From NCBI GenBank assembly GCA_905214615.1, contig CAJMMX010000062.1, positions 1 through 13,505 of the forward strand: a stretch of 13,505 nt of DNA, read 5' to 3'. Origin of the DNA: an uncultured bacterium. Its GTDB lineage: Bacteria > Actinomycetota > Coriobacteriia > Coriobacteriales > Coriobacteriaceae. Of this stretch, positions 1-6,652 are shown in pieces. Position 1 is the first letter of the stretch, and every line of letters begins with the position of its first letter. A program made the translations under genes and the position numbers. Under the pieces are notes generated by a model, which did no database searches, was not told where the DNA came from, and saw nothing but the letters and a program-made list of their open reading frames with translations.

Positions 1-26
1 TCCTGCATCTCGACATAGCCTTGCCT

Positions 27-54
27 AAGGCCTCCGCTTTGCGGGGGCCTTTTT
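27..54 (+). terminator. Rho-independent terminator of an off-window plus-strand gene
   Basis: An 11-bp stem (27-37 with 41-51, one G-T pair) closes a TTT loop and runs straight into a T-run ending at 54. It has the classic GC-rich form, with A-T pairs at the base. No coding sequence for the terminated gene lies in the window, so the gene must end upstream of position 1. Confidence 0.85.
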
Positions 55-442
55 GCTATCCCTTTCCGCCCACTTGACCAAAATCTTGCCGCAAGCTTGA
101 CGAATGCCGGATGCCCAACAGCTTGATTCATTCCATACCAGATTCTATGCAAAAATGCCACTAAAAGGTCGTAGACGGTAGCGGGTGCTAGGCGAGTTGA
201 ATGACATAGCTGAACCTTGTTCATTTGCGTTACACTGCCGCTTAGATGGGACAAGCTGACAAGCTCATTTACCTGCTTAAAGACCGATTAGTCGGGGGAT
301 TAATAACAATCGGCCCTCGCTGTACAAAAACTTGCCGCTTGCGTACCAAAAGACAACCTAGAACACAAGGTCGCTCTATTCATAGCGCGGCTTGTATGGT
401 CTTGCGGTTACAGTGTCCATACGGTCGAGTTGAGGAGCGGGC
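55..442 (+). other. Long non-coding region upstream of the regulator
   Basis: These 388 bases lie between a terminator and the regulator start and hold no convincing gene. Features seen: AGCTTG or its complement at 92-99 (palindromic CAAGCTTG), 120-125, 252-257 and 260-265; a perfect 6-bp inverted repeat CCGATT/AATCGG at 284-289 and 308-313; and a weak promoter-like pair TTGATT (123-128), 17-bp spacer, TATGCA (146-151). A TACACT hexamer at 231-236 has no good -35. The Shine-Dalgarno of the regulator, GAGGAG, is at 432-437. If the 123-151 promoter is real, the mRNA has a leader of nearly 290 nt. The transcription start is not determined. Confidence 0.4.
250..265. repeat. Tandem 8-bp repeat GACAAGCT x2
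   Basis: GACAAGCT occurs twice with no spacer (250-257, 258-265). SARP-family regulators are known to bind short direct repeats, so this could be an autoregulatory site for the downstream SARP-type gene. That is inference: 8-bp spacing is not the roughly 11-bp spacing usual for Streptomyces SARPs. Confidence 0.45.
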
Positions 443-3442
443 ATGGTAAACGATTTGGGCAGTATGGACGACCTCGAGCTGATGCCGCTGGGCGGTGGCT
501 ATATGGTGCGACGCGAACGCTTGATGAATGAGCTTCTCGCCAAGGGCCGAAAGGCCGGCATCGTGGTTCTTTATGCGCCCGACGGGTTTGGGAAGACCTC
601 GGTGCTGCTGCAGTACACCCATGAGGTTAAATGCGACCCGACGCGAGGCCCCGTGCGGATTATCGAGGCCGATCGCGCCACTGGGCGCGAGGTGTTTATG
701 CAGCTCGAGGTGGTTACCGAAGAACTCAAAGACAAACCGCACTCCCTTATCGCGATTGATAATGTGCCAAACCTCGATCAGCACGATACCGAAGACCTCA
801 TCGACAGGATTCGCGGCCTGCGCGCTATGGGGGTGGGGGTCTTTATCTCCTGCCGTCCTTCAAATCGTCAACTGATTCATGGGCTGGGCGATTCGGTTAA
901 GATCAATGCGCAGATGCTCAAGGTGCATGCCTATGAGTATTCGGCGTGGGCATCGGCGTTTTCGATCAGCACATCGCTCGACTTTTATCAGCTCACGCAG
1001 GGCGTGCCCGAGCTCGTTTCGGCATTGCAGACGGGTCTGTATGGCCAAGGCGACGTAGCCGGTCTGCTCGAAAACGAGATTGTCAACGTATATGGCGCGG
1101 CACTTGTCGACTTGGCTTCGCTCGACAATAATGCACTGTTTTGCGTGGCATGTCTCATGATTTTGATGGGCGAGGGCAATATCGCAGAACTCGAGGCTTG
1201 CGGGGTGAGGCTATCGATGGTCGACCAGTCCTACTTCGTACGCGACTACCCGATCTTTGGCTTGGACCCCGCCGAGCGGAGTTTTACGTGTCTGGGCACG
1301 GAGGATAACGGACGCTTGCGCTTGCGTAAGTTGGTGGCCGGGGTTCGCCCCGAACTTGTTCCGAGGGCGGCCCGGATTTTGCTTAAGGCGGGCCGATGCG
1401 ATGCGGCGATGGGCCTGGCGGACGCCTTTTTGGACCGTGATGCGGTCCTTGAACTTGCTGGGCAGTATGGGGTCGATCTGGCTCTGACGGGGCACGGGGC
1501 CGATATCTGCCGAGCAGCGCTGGGCACGATCGATGCCGAGGATCCGGCTCCAGAGCCAACGCCTGCCGAGGCGCTTGGCGTATATCTGGCAGCGGTCAGC
1601 GTGTCCAATACAAAGCTCGCTCGCTATATGGCATCGGTCATCGAGCGCGGGGGCGAACGGGCGGCCTGCGAAATAGACCCTGTTTCATGGAGGGTGGCCC
1701 AGACATTGACGGCTGTTTGCTATGGGGACAACGGGCTTGGGCTTCCTACGAACCTGACCGTGCCAGAAATCGAGACATCCCATACCGCACTCGATATGTT
1801 GTCCGCGCATATCGAGGTCAAGCGCTGCCTGACCGAGCGGGGAGATGACGGCGGCGTTCTACAGCAGCTCAAAACGAGCAAGGCCTACGACTGCGAGCTC
1901 GACATCGCGGGGATTGTTATACGGGCCGACAGCATGCTGGTGGAGCTTTTTGACGGGTCGTTTGCGGGAACCGACGAGCGCGACGACGAGATGACGGTGG
2001 TGCGGGAGGCGCTCGACGTACGCGGGCTTAAGGCGATGGCTATCTGGGTGCGCATGGTGTTGGCGGCACGGCGGCTCCTTTCCGGCTTGCCGGTAACCGA
2101 CGACGCGGCGTTCAACGAGCTCGATCGTTTTGCCGTGCGCATGCGCGACAACCAGATTCAGCTGTTTGGCCTGTTGCTAGAAGGCTGGCAGTCGCTGGCA
2201 GAGGGACGGCCGGTTAATGCAAAGTTCCGTGCGGTCCAAGTGCTCAAACTTGCCGAGGAGTCGATTGCGTATATGCGCGATAACGCATTGCTGCTGGAGC
2301 GCGCGGCATATCTGCGTAACACCTCGATGGTTTCGGTGCGCGAGGAAGCGGAGCTACTCGATATAAGCCAGACGCAGGTTGGTGGCGCAGAAGCCTGGAT
2401 GGTGGCGCTGCATTTGGCCTGTGCGGGCCGAGACAGCGACCTTGCGGCCTGGATGTCCATGAATCGTGCGGGGATTCTAGAGCCATCGTATCGGCTCTTT
2501 GCGCGCCTTGCCATGCATTGTCTGGGCGAGCCGGCGGCCAGGATACGCAAGAAGCTTCCCGTGCGCGAGCTGTCGCGGTACTCGCTGCGCGACGATTTGG
2601 AAGGGGAGGGCGAGCGCCTGTTCCAGGCCGGCGAGGTTGAAGCCGTTGATACCATCGACCATATCGAGATTCGCATGTTTGGTGCGTTTCGCGCCGAGCG
2701 CGACGGGTTTCCCATCACGGACAAAATGTGGCGCCGCAAGAAGGCGGCGACACTTGCCGAGCGGCTTGCACTGGGCATGGATGCGCTCGTCGATCGTGAG
2801 ACGCTGGCCATGGAGCTGTGGCCCCATGCCGAGTTCAATAGCGCCCGCAATAACCTGTACTCGACGATATCGCGCTTGCGGTCGGCTTTGGGACCGACGC
2901 CGGATGGCAAGTCGTGTGTGCTCATCCAAAATGAATGCATCGGACTCAACGGCGACTACGTCAAGACCGATGTACGGCTGTTTGACCAGATAAGCCGCGA
3001 GGTTTTGGGAAATCGCACGGGTGCGCGCGGGCCCCATTTAGTTGAGCTGTGCCTTAAGATTGAGCAGCTTTATGCCGGACCGCTGTATGTTCCCAATGGC
3101 TGTAATCCCACCTACTTTTTGCGTATGCGACGCATTATGCAGTCAAAGTACATCGATTGCATGATTAAGGGAGCAAATGCCGCTCTAGAAGAAAACGATC
3201 TGCAGTCGGCGATTTGGCTGGCGGAGTCGGGTCTTCGACAGGAAACGGCGCGTGAGGATATGGTGCGCTGCGCCATGCGTGTCTACAGTGCGGCGGGGCG
3301 GAGGCGCGATATCGTCGAGCTATACAGTGGGCATATGCACCATCTGAGGGAGCAGGTCAATGGCGTGCCCGAGCCCGAGACGCGGCGTCTATACGAGCGC
3401 TTGGTGGAGGGGCGGCTCAATCGCGTGCTGGTCGAGCGATAA
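443..3442 (+). CDS. Large transcriptional regulator: N-terminal P-loop NTPase, C-terminal winged-helix plus BTAD (SARP-type)
   Basis: Probable cytoplasmic NTP-dependent transcription activator of 999 residues. Residues 45-52 (APDGFGKT) fit Walker A, and 101-108 (SLIAIDNV) resemble Walker B with Asp106, its second acidic position being Asn. This is the STAND/MalT-like layout. A long helical middle (about 190-730) looks like sensor repeats, but I cannot delimit TPRs. From about residue 738 (IEIRMFGAF) to 830 lies an OmpR/PhoB-type winged helix, including WPHAEFNSARNNLYSTISRL (about 793-812). It is followed by a bacterial transcriptional activator domain to about 985. Streptomyces AfsR has the opposite order, SARP first. 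There is no LuxR-type C-terminus. The ATG at 443 is chosen because GAGGAG lies 5 bases upstream. Target genes and ligand are unknown. The next gene is convergent, so it is probably monocistronic. Confidence 0.85.
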   Translation: MVNDLGSMDDLELMPLGGGYMVRRERLMNELLAKGRKAGIVVLYAPDGFGKTSVLLQYTHEVKCDPTRGPVRIIEADRATGREVFMQLEVVTEELKDKPHSLIAIDNVPNLDQHDTEDLIDRIRGLRAMGVGVFISCRPSNRQLIHGLGDSVKINAQMLKVHAYEYSAWASAFSISTSLDFYQLTQGVPELVSALQTGLYGQGDVAGLLENEIVNVYGAALVDLASLDNNALFCVACLMILMGEGNIAELEACGVRLSMVDQSYFVRDYPIFGLDPAERSFTCLGTEDNGRLRLRKLVAGVRPELVPRAARILLKAGRCDAAMGLADAFLDRDAVLELAGQYGVDLALTGHGADICRAALGTIDAEDPAPEPTPAEALGVYLAAVSVSNTKLARYMASVIERGGERAACEIDPVSWRVAQTLTAVCYGDNGLGLPTNLTVPEIETSHTALDMLSAHIEVKRCLTERGDDGGVLQQLKTSKAYDCELDIAGIVIRADSMLVELFDGSFAGTDERDDEMTVVREALDVRGLKAMAIWVRMVLAARRLLSGLPVTDDAAFNELDRFAVRMRDNQIQLFGLLLEGWQSLAEGRPVNAKFRAVQVLKLAEESIAYMRDNALLLERAAYLRNTSMVSVREEAELLDISQTQVGGAEAWMVALHLACAGRDSDLAAWMSMNRAGILEPSYRLFARLAMHCLGEPAARIRKKLPVRELSRYSLRDDLEGEGERLFQAGEVEAVDTIDHIEIRMFGAFRAERDGFPITDKMWRRKKAATLAERLALGMDALVDRETLAMELWPHAEFNSARNNLYSTISRLRSALGPTPDGKSCVLIQNECIGLNGDYVKTDVRLFDQISREVLGNRTGARGPHLVELCLKIEQLYAGPLYVPNGCNPTYFLRMRRIMQSKYIDCMIKGANAALEENDLQSAIWLAESGLRQETAREDMVRCAMRVYSAAGRRRDIVELYSGHMHHLREQVNGVPEPETRRLYERLVEGRLNRVLVER

Positions 3443-3474
3443 AAAACGGGCGCCCGAAGTACTTGGGCACCCGT
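3441..3474 (-). terminator. Rho-independent terminator of yhbY
   Basis: The stem 3446-3457 with 3463-3474 has one internal mismatch. On the minus strand it is followed by six T (A-run 3441-3446). It lies 37 bases beyond the yhbY stop, and its T-run overlaps the stop codon of the convergent regulator (3440-3442). Read on the plus strand it lacks a T-run, so it is oriented for yhbY. Confidence 0.8.
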
Positions 3475-3511
3475 AAGCTTGCTATGTGTTGGTTCGCCGG
3501 ATCATTGACTC

Positions 3512-3811
3512 TTAGACGAGCTTGATCTTCTCGATGTCCTTGCGCGAGGACTCGCGATACAGCGAGAACTTGCGGCCGATGACCTGGACGACCTCGGCGT
3601 GGCAACGCTCAGCGAGCTCTTCGGCGGCCTCGCGGGCGGAAAGACTGGAGCCATCGAGCACGGAGCACTTAACGAGCTCATGCTTCTCCAGGTAGGCGAC
3701 CGTCTGCTCGACGGTGCCCTCGTTGACATCGGACTTACCGATGATGATAGCGGGGTTGAGGTGATGGGCCATGCTGCGAAGCTGCTTGACCTGTGCTCCT
3801 GTCAGTGCCAT
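3512..3811 (-). CDS. yhbY: Ribosome assembly RNA-binding protein, YhbY/CRM-domain family
   Basis: This 99-residue protein is a single CRM domain, about the normal size of bacterial YhbY (E. coli about 97 residues). Family hallmarks: N-terminal LTGAQVKQLRSMAHHLNPAIIIGK, with the characteristic P-I-I-I-G-K segment; VNEGTVEQTVAYLEKHELVKC; and the GRKFSLYR signature near the C-terminus (about 79-86). CRM domains bind structured RNA, and YhbY associates with pre-50S particles in E. coli. The ATG at 3811 starts the conserved domain directly. The Shine-Dalgarno is poor (GCGAG/GAAAG 6-13 bases upstream). The 158 bases separating it from the upstream methyltransferase include a short GC-rich hairpin near 3835-3853 without a T-run, so its promoter is unclear. 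It ends at its own terminator. Confidence 0.9.
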   Translation of the reverse strand: MALTGAQVKQLRSMAHHLNPAIIIGKSDVNEGTVEQTVAYLEKHELVKCSVLDGSSLSAREAAEELAERCHAEVVQVIGRKFSLYRESSRKDIEKIKLV

Positions 3812-3969
3812 GGGTTCTCGCTTTCTATGTATGGGGCGCCCCGCGACGGGGCCTTAATCTACGTGAGCTGTCCCACGATAGCGCAGGAACGGCGCGGTGT
3901 GGAGCGCGTTTGCCCAGTTCAAAAAGAATGCGGATGCCGAGGTGATGGGCAGTGCGGGCTGTGAACGGG

Positions 3970-4857
3970 CTACGAGCGGGATTCAGAGACCGGTTCCCAT
4001 ACAATAAACGCCCAGCGAACCTTACGGATATGGTCGAGCATATAGCGCCCCTGCGGCACGCCCTTGGAGCCCGGCTCGCCGGCATGGGGGTTTTCGATCA
4101 TGTGCTGAGCGATATAGTCGCGCAGGCGGTCGATCTTATCCTCGTTGCCATGCTCGAGCATACGGGAAAAATCCGCCACGCCTGCCTCAAGGCTATCGAA
4201 GGTATCGCGACGAGGCGATTCAAAGTATGTAACCTGCGGCAGGGCACCCATCTGAATGAGGATGTTGAAGGCGTACACAAAGCCATTGCTGCAGGTAACC
4301 GAGGCGCCGATAGCGTTCATCAAGTGCAGGTCATAGCGCGGGCTGGAGTTGGCGACCATCGTGACAGCACAACGCCGACGAGCCGTACGGTCGAGCTTGG
4401 CAAGCGCACCTTTTAGATTGGTCGTCGTAACCGACCGACTGGCAAAGGCAACATCCACCGCTTTCGCGACCGGTCCAACCAAATCCCAATCATCATCCCA
4501 AGCAAGCTCAAGCGGTGTAATGCGATTCTCGAGCCCATAGTACTCAATGCCAGCATCAAGCGTGCCCAACATGGCAGGGGAAAAGTCAGCAGCAATCACA
4601 GGATGTCCGTCTTGCGCAAGCGGAATAGCAATCGACCCAGCCCCACACCCCATATCCAGCACCGACTCACCAGGCTTTAACGCCAACAGCTTCATAAAGT
4701 CCCGGGCATACGGGGCAGTCTCAAGCGGCCGAAAATGCCGAGCCCTTTTATCCCACTCAAAAGAATCATCAGCCCGCCGCCGACCAGCCTGCAGGCGCAT
4801 CCATTCGCCATTCCAATCCGCAGCAAGCAGCTCAGATTGAATTACACCATCAGCCAC
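3970..4857 (-). CDS. Class I SAM-dependent methyltransferase, substrate unknown
   Basis: The 295-residue protein has a Rossmann-fold methyltransferase motif I, VLDMGCGAGS, at residues 66-75. This is followed by the acidic-loop strand VIAADFS with Asp91, consistent with SAM binding. The N-terminal segment (about 13-42, rich in W, R and D, including WDKRARHF) resembles a conserved lead-in I associate with uncharacterised methyltransferases of gut Actinomycetota and Clostridia. No signal peptide or membrane segment is evident, so it should be cytoplasmic. The start is a GTG at 4857: GAGGGGG lies at 4865-4871 (7-base spacer), and no in-frame ATG precedes the conserved region. An intrinsic terminator hairpin ends just 6 bases before this Shine-Dalgarno, so expression may depend on an internal promoter or on read-through. 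I cannot name the substrate. Confidence 0.8.
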   Translation of the reverse strand: MADGVIQSELLAADWNGEWMRLQAGRRRADDSFEWDKRARHFRPLETAPYARDFMKLLALKPGESVLDMGCGAGSIAIPLAQDGHPVIAADFSPAMLGTLDAGIEYYGLENRITPLELAWDDDWDLVGPVAKAVDVAFASRSVTTTNLKGALAKLDRTARRRCAVTMVANSSPRYDLHLMNAIGASVTCSNGFVYAFNILIQMGALPQVTYFESPRRDTFDSLEAGVADFSRMLEHGNEDKIDRLRDYIAQHMIENPHAGEPGSKGVPQGRYMLDHIRKVRWAFIVWEPVSESRS

Positions 4858-4876
4858 GGGCCATCCCCCTCACAAC

Positions 4877-4908
4877 AAAAAAGCGGCTCCTCCCAAAAGA
4901 AGAGCCGC
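4877..4908 (-). terminator. Intrinsic terminator or attenuator just upstream of the methyltransferase
   Basis: The stem GCGGCTC/GAGCCGC (4883-4889 with 4902-4908) can be extended by two pairs past a mismatch. On the minus strand six T follow (A-run 4877-4882). It could terminate UPF0210 transcription about 270 bases after that gene stops. It sits inside the methyltransferase translation-start region: the Shine-Dalgarno begins at 4871. It is therefore either an attenuator or a terminator overlapped by the methyltransferase promoter. Confidence 0.8.
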
Positions 4909-4914
4909 AACAAG

Positions 4915-4941
4915 CATATATCAGAAAAAGAACCGTTCCAA
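4915..4941 (-). promoter_or_regulatory. Candidate extended -10 promoter for the methyltransferase
   Basis: On the minus strand an extended -10, TGA-TATATG (4923-4915), is preceded by TTGGAA (4941-4936) with a short 15-bp spacer. Start of transcription would fall near 4908, the first base of the hairpin stem. The mRNA would then begin with the GC-rich hairpin, which might still terminate poorly because nothing precedes it. Confidence 0.4.
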
Positions 4942-5024
4942 CGCCAAACCGCCATACCAGCAAAGTAGGGCAGAAGCGAAGCGACTGCCAAAGGGATAGA
5001 ACCCAACTGAGGTCCCGTTGTGCG

Positions 5025-5162
5025 GGAGCCCCGGGGAGGGCAAATATATAAGGTCGATCGCGAGTTCCGCACGAGCCGGAGAGAACTTAATGTGCTCTAC
5101 GTGCGAGTAAGGAATGTCCGAGCAGGCGACCTTATATGTCTGCCGCCCGGCGGCGGGGCTCC
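5025..5162. other. Long rod-shaped inverted repeat, candidate structured RNA
   Basis: Outer arms 5025-5033 and 5154-5162 (GGAGCCCCG/CGGGGCTCC) pair perfectly over 9 bp. Inner arms 5046-5056 and 5127-5137 (ATATAAGGTCG/CGACCTTATAT) pair perfectly over 11 bp. Between them GGCA (5039-5042)/TGCC (5141-5144) also pairs, leaving small internal loops. The 70-base interior can form GTTCC (5064-5068) with GGAAT (5111-5115) and GCACG (5069-5073) with CGTGC (5100-5104), giving an apical hairpin. The rod begins 17 bases past the UPF0210 stop, and a minus-strand terminator lies 116 bases beyond it. Closing stem, small bubble and apical stem recall 6S RNA, but it is shorter than typical 6S RNA and I see no diagnostic 6S sequence. 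Wobble positions do not decide the strand. It could be a 3'UTR structure, an independent ncRNA or a small mobile repeat. Confidence 0.5.
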
Positions 5163-5179
5163 TCGCCAGTCCCCCTCAG

Positions 5180-6544
5180 CTAGTTCTTCAGCGAGTTCAG
5201 CGGCGCCGGGAAGCGTCCACCGCGATGGGCAAGCACGGTGCCGGCGTTGGGGTTCACCGGCATGATGGGTGCACGGCCAAACAGGCCGCCGTACTCGACG
5301 CAGTCGCCCACGCCCTTGCCGATGGCGGGGATCACGCGCACGGCCGTGGTCTTGTTGTTGATGACGCCGATGGCCATCTCGTCGGCGATGATGCCGGCGA
5401 TGGTCTCGACCGGGGTGTCGCCGGGGATGGCGATCATGTCCAGGCCAACGGAGCACACGCAGGTCATGGCCTCAAGCTTCTCGAGCGAAAGCGCGCCGGC
5501 CTCGACGGCGGCGATCATGCCGGCGTCCTCGGACACGGGGATGAAAGCGCCCGAGAGACCGCCCACGCTGGAGCTGGCCATGACGCCGCCCTTCTTGACG
5601 GCATCGTTGAGCATGGCGAGCGCGCAGGTCGTGCCCGGGCCACCGCAGGTGCCCACGCCGATGATCTCGAGGATGCGGGCAACGGAGTCGCCGATGGCAG
5701 GCGTGGGAGCCAGCGACAGGTCGACAATGCCCTTCTCGACACCCAGACGATGGGCGGCCTCGCGGCTCATGAGCTCGCCGGCACGGGTGATCTTAAAGGC
5801 GGTCTGCTTAATCTTCTCGGCGACTTCCATCATCGATGCGGAATCGGGCAGCGTCTCCAGGGCTGCGGCCATAACGCCGGGGCCCGAGACGCCTACGTTG
5901 ATGACGGCGTCGGCCTCGCCACCGCCGTGGACGGCGCCCGCCATAAACGGGGAGTCCTCGACCATGTTGGCAAAGCAGACAAACTTGGAAGCGCCGACGG
6001 AATCCTGGTCGGCCGTGAGTTTAGCGGCATCGATGATGGTCTGGGCGGCCATGAGCACGGCATCCATGTTGATACCGGCGCGCAGACTTGCGACGTTGAC
6101 GCTGGAGCAGACGCGGCTGGTGGTGGCGAGCGCCTGGGGGATGGACTGGATGACGCGGCGGTCGGCGTCGCCGATGCCCTTCTGGACGAGCGCGGAGAAG
6201 CCGCCCAGGTAGTCGATGCCGAGCGTCTCTGCCGCGCGGTCGAGGGCGTGCGCGATGGGGGTGAGGTCCTCATCCTTGCAGCATGCGGCGATCTGCGCCA
6301 CCGGGGTGACGGAGACGCGCTTGTTGACGATGGGGATACCGTACTCGCGCTCGAGGTTCTCGGCGGTCTCGACCAGATGCTCAGCCGTGTGCGTCACGTG
6401 GTCGTAGATCTTCGTGCACATGCGGTCGAGGTTCTCGTCACCGCAACCCATGAGCGAAACACCCATGGTGATGGTCCTGGTGTCGAGGTTCTGTTCCTCA
6501 ACCATGCCGCGGGTTTCCGCGATTTCTGCGGGCGTGATCGCCAT
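5180..6544 (-). CDS. UPF0210/PFL family (DUF711) protein of unknown function
   Basis: The product has 454 residues, matching the usual length of this family. Recognisable stretches: N-terminal EEQNLDTRTITMGVSLMGC, then GIPIVNKRVSVTP, FSALVQKG, NVASLRAGINMDAV, the glycine-rich AVHGGGEADAVINVGVSGPG, GTCGGPGTTCAL, SSSVGGLSGAFIPVSEDAGM and C-terminal GGRFPAPLNSLKN. The family is conserved in many bacteria and archaea; its name reflects a pyruvate formate-lyase-like fold, and to my knowledge no activity is assigned. The start at 6544 is preferred because AGGAG lies 7 bases upstream; the frame stays open 19 codons further up but without such a site. Family members are usually coupled to a small ACT-domain (UPF0237) gene. 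None is adjacent here, and the 108-base gap to metH is too short for one. Confidence 0.9.
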   Translation of the reverse strand: MAITPAEIAETRGMVEEQNLDTRTITMGVSLMGCGDENLDRMCTKIYDHVTHTAEHLVETAENLEREYGIPIVNKRVSVTPVAQIAACCKDEDLTPIAHALDRAAETLGIDYLGGFSALVQKGIGDADRRVIQSIPQALATTSRVCSSVNVASLRAGINMDAVLMAAQTIIDAAKLTADQDSVGASKFVCFANMVEDSPFMAGAVHGGGEADAVINVGVSGPGVMAAALETLPDSASMMEVAEKIKQTAFKITRAGELMSREAAHRLGVEKGIVDLSLAPTPAIGDSVARILEIIGVGTCGGPGTTCALAMLNDAVKKGGVMASSSVGGLSGAFIPVSEDAGMIAAVEAGALSLEKLEAMTCVCSVGLDMIAIPGDTPVETIAGIIADEMAIGVINNKTTAVRVIPAIGKGVGDCVEYGGLFGRAPIMPVNPNAGTVLAHRGGRFPAPLNSLKN

Positions 6545-6589
6545 CCTTGCGCTCCTATCTGCCAAAACGAGCATAGTCTTTTCTATTCT

Positions 6590-6627
6590 AACGTGCCGCA
6601 CGTGCCAAGTGGCGCGTGCGGCACGTT
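6590..6627. terminator. 17-bp hairpin between metH and the UPF0210 gene
   Basis: Arms 6590-6606 and 6611-6627 pair over 17 positions around a 4-base loop (AAGT). The only non-Watson-Crick position (6603/6614) is G-T on the plus strand and A-C on the minus strand. Plus-strand T-run is 6626-6629. On the minus strand the stem is followed by TTAGAATAG, not a T-run. Either it is an imperfect metH terminator, an mRNA processing or stability hairpin, or a terminator facing antisense transcription. Confidence 0.6.
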
Positions 6628-6652
6628 TTGGTGCTTGGTTGTTTCCGTTGTG

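Noticed and set aside
246..449. 67-residue open frame upstream of the regulator
   Set aside because: No Shine-Dalgarno, no family resemblance, and it runs into the regulator start region in another frame.
2158..2949. 263-codon minus-strand open frame inside the regulator gene
   Set aside because: Ser/Arg/Ala-rich shadow translation opposite a clearly domain-bearing gene.
3825..4085. 86-residue minus-strand open frame between the methyltransferase and yhbY
   Set aside because: It overlaps the methyltransferase C-terminus in another frame, is Arg/Ala/Pro-rich and has no ribosome site.
4985..5010. tRNA T-arm-like sequence (minus-strand GGGTTCTATCCC)
   Set aside because: Stem and loop lengths are wrong, and no acceptor, D or anticodon arms can be built around it.
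4842..5072. 76-residue minus-strand open frame before the methyltransferase, partly hydrophobic
   Set aside because: No ribosome site; it reads through the rod arm, the terminator hairpin and its T-run, so the hydrophobic stretch is explained by U-rich RNA structure.
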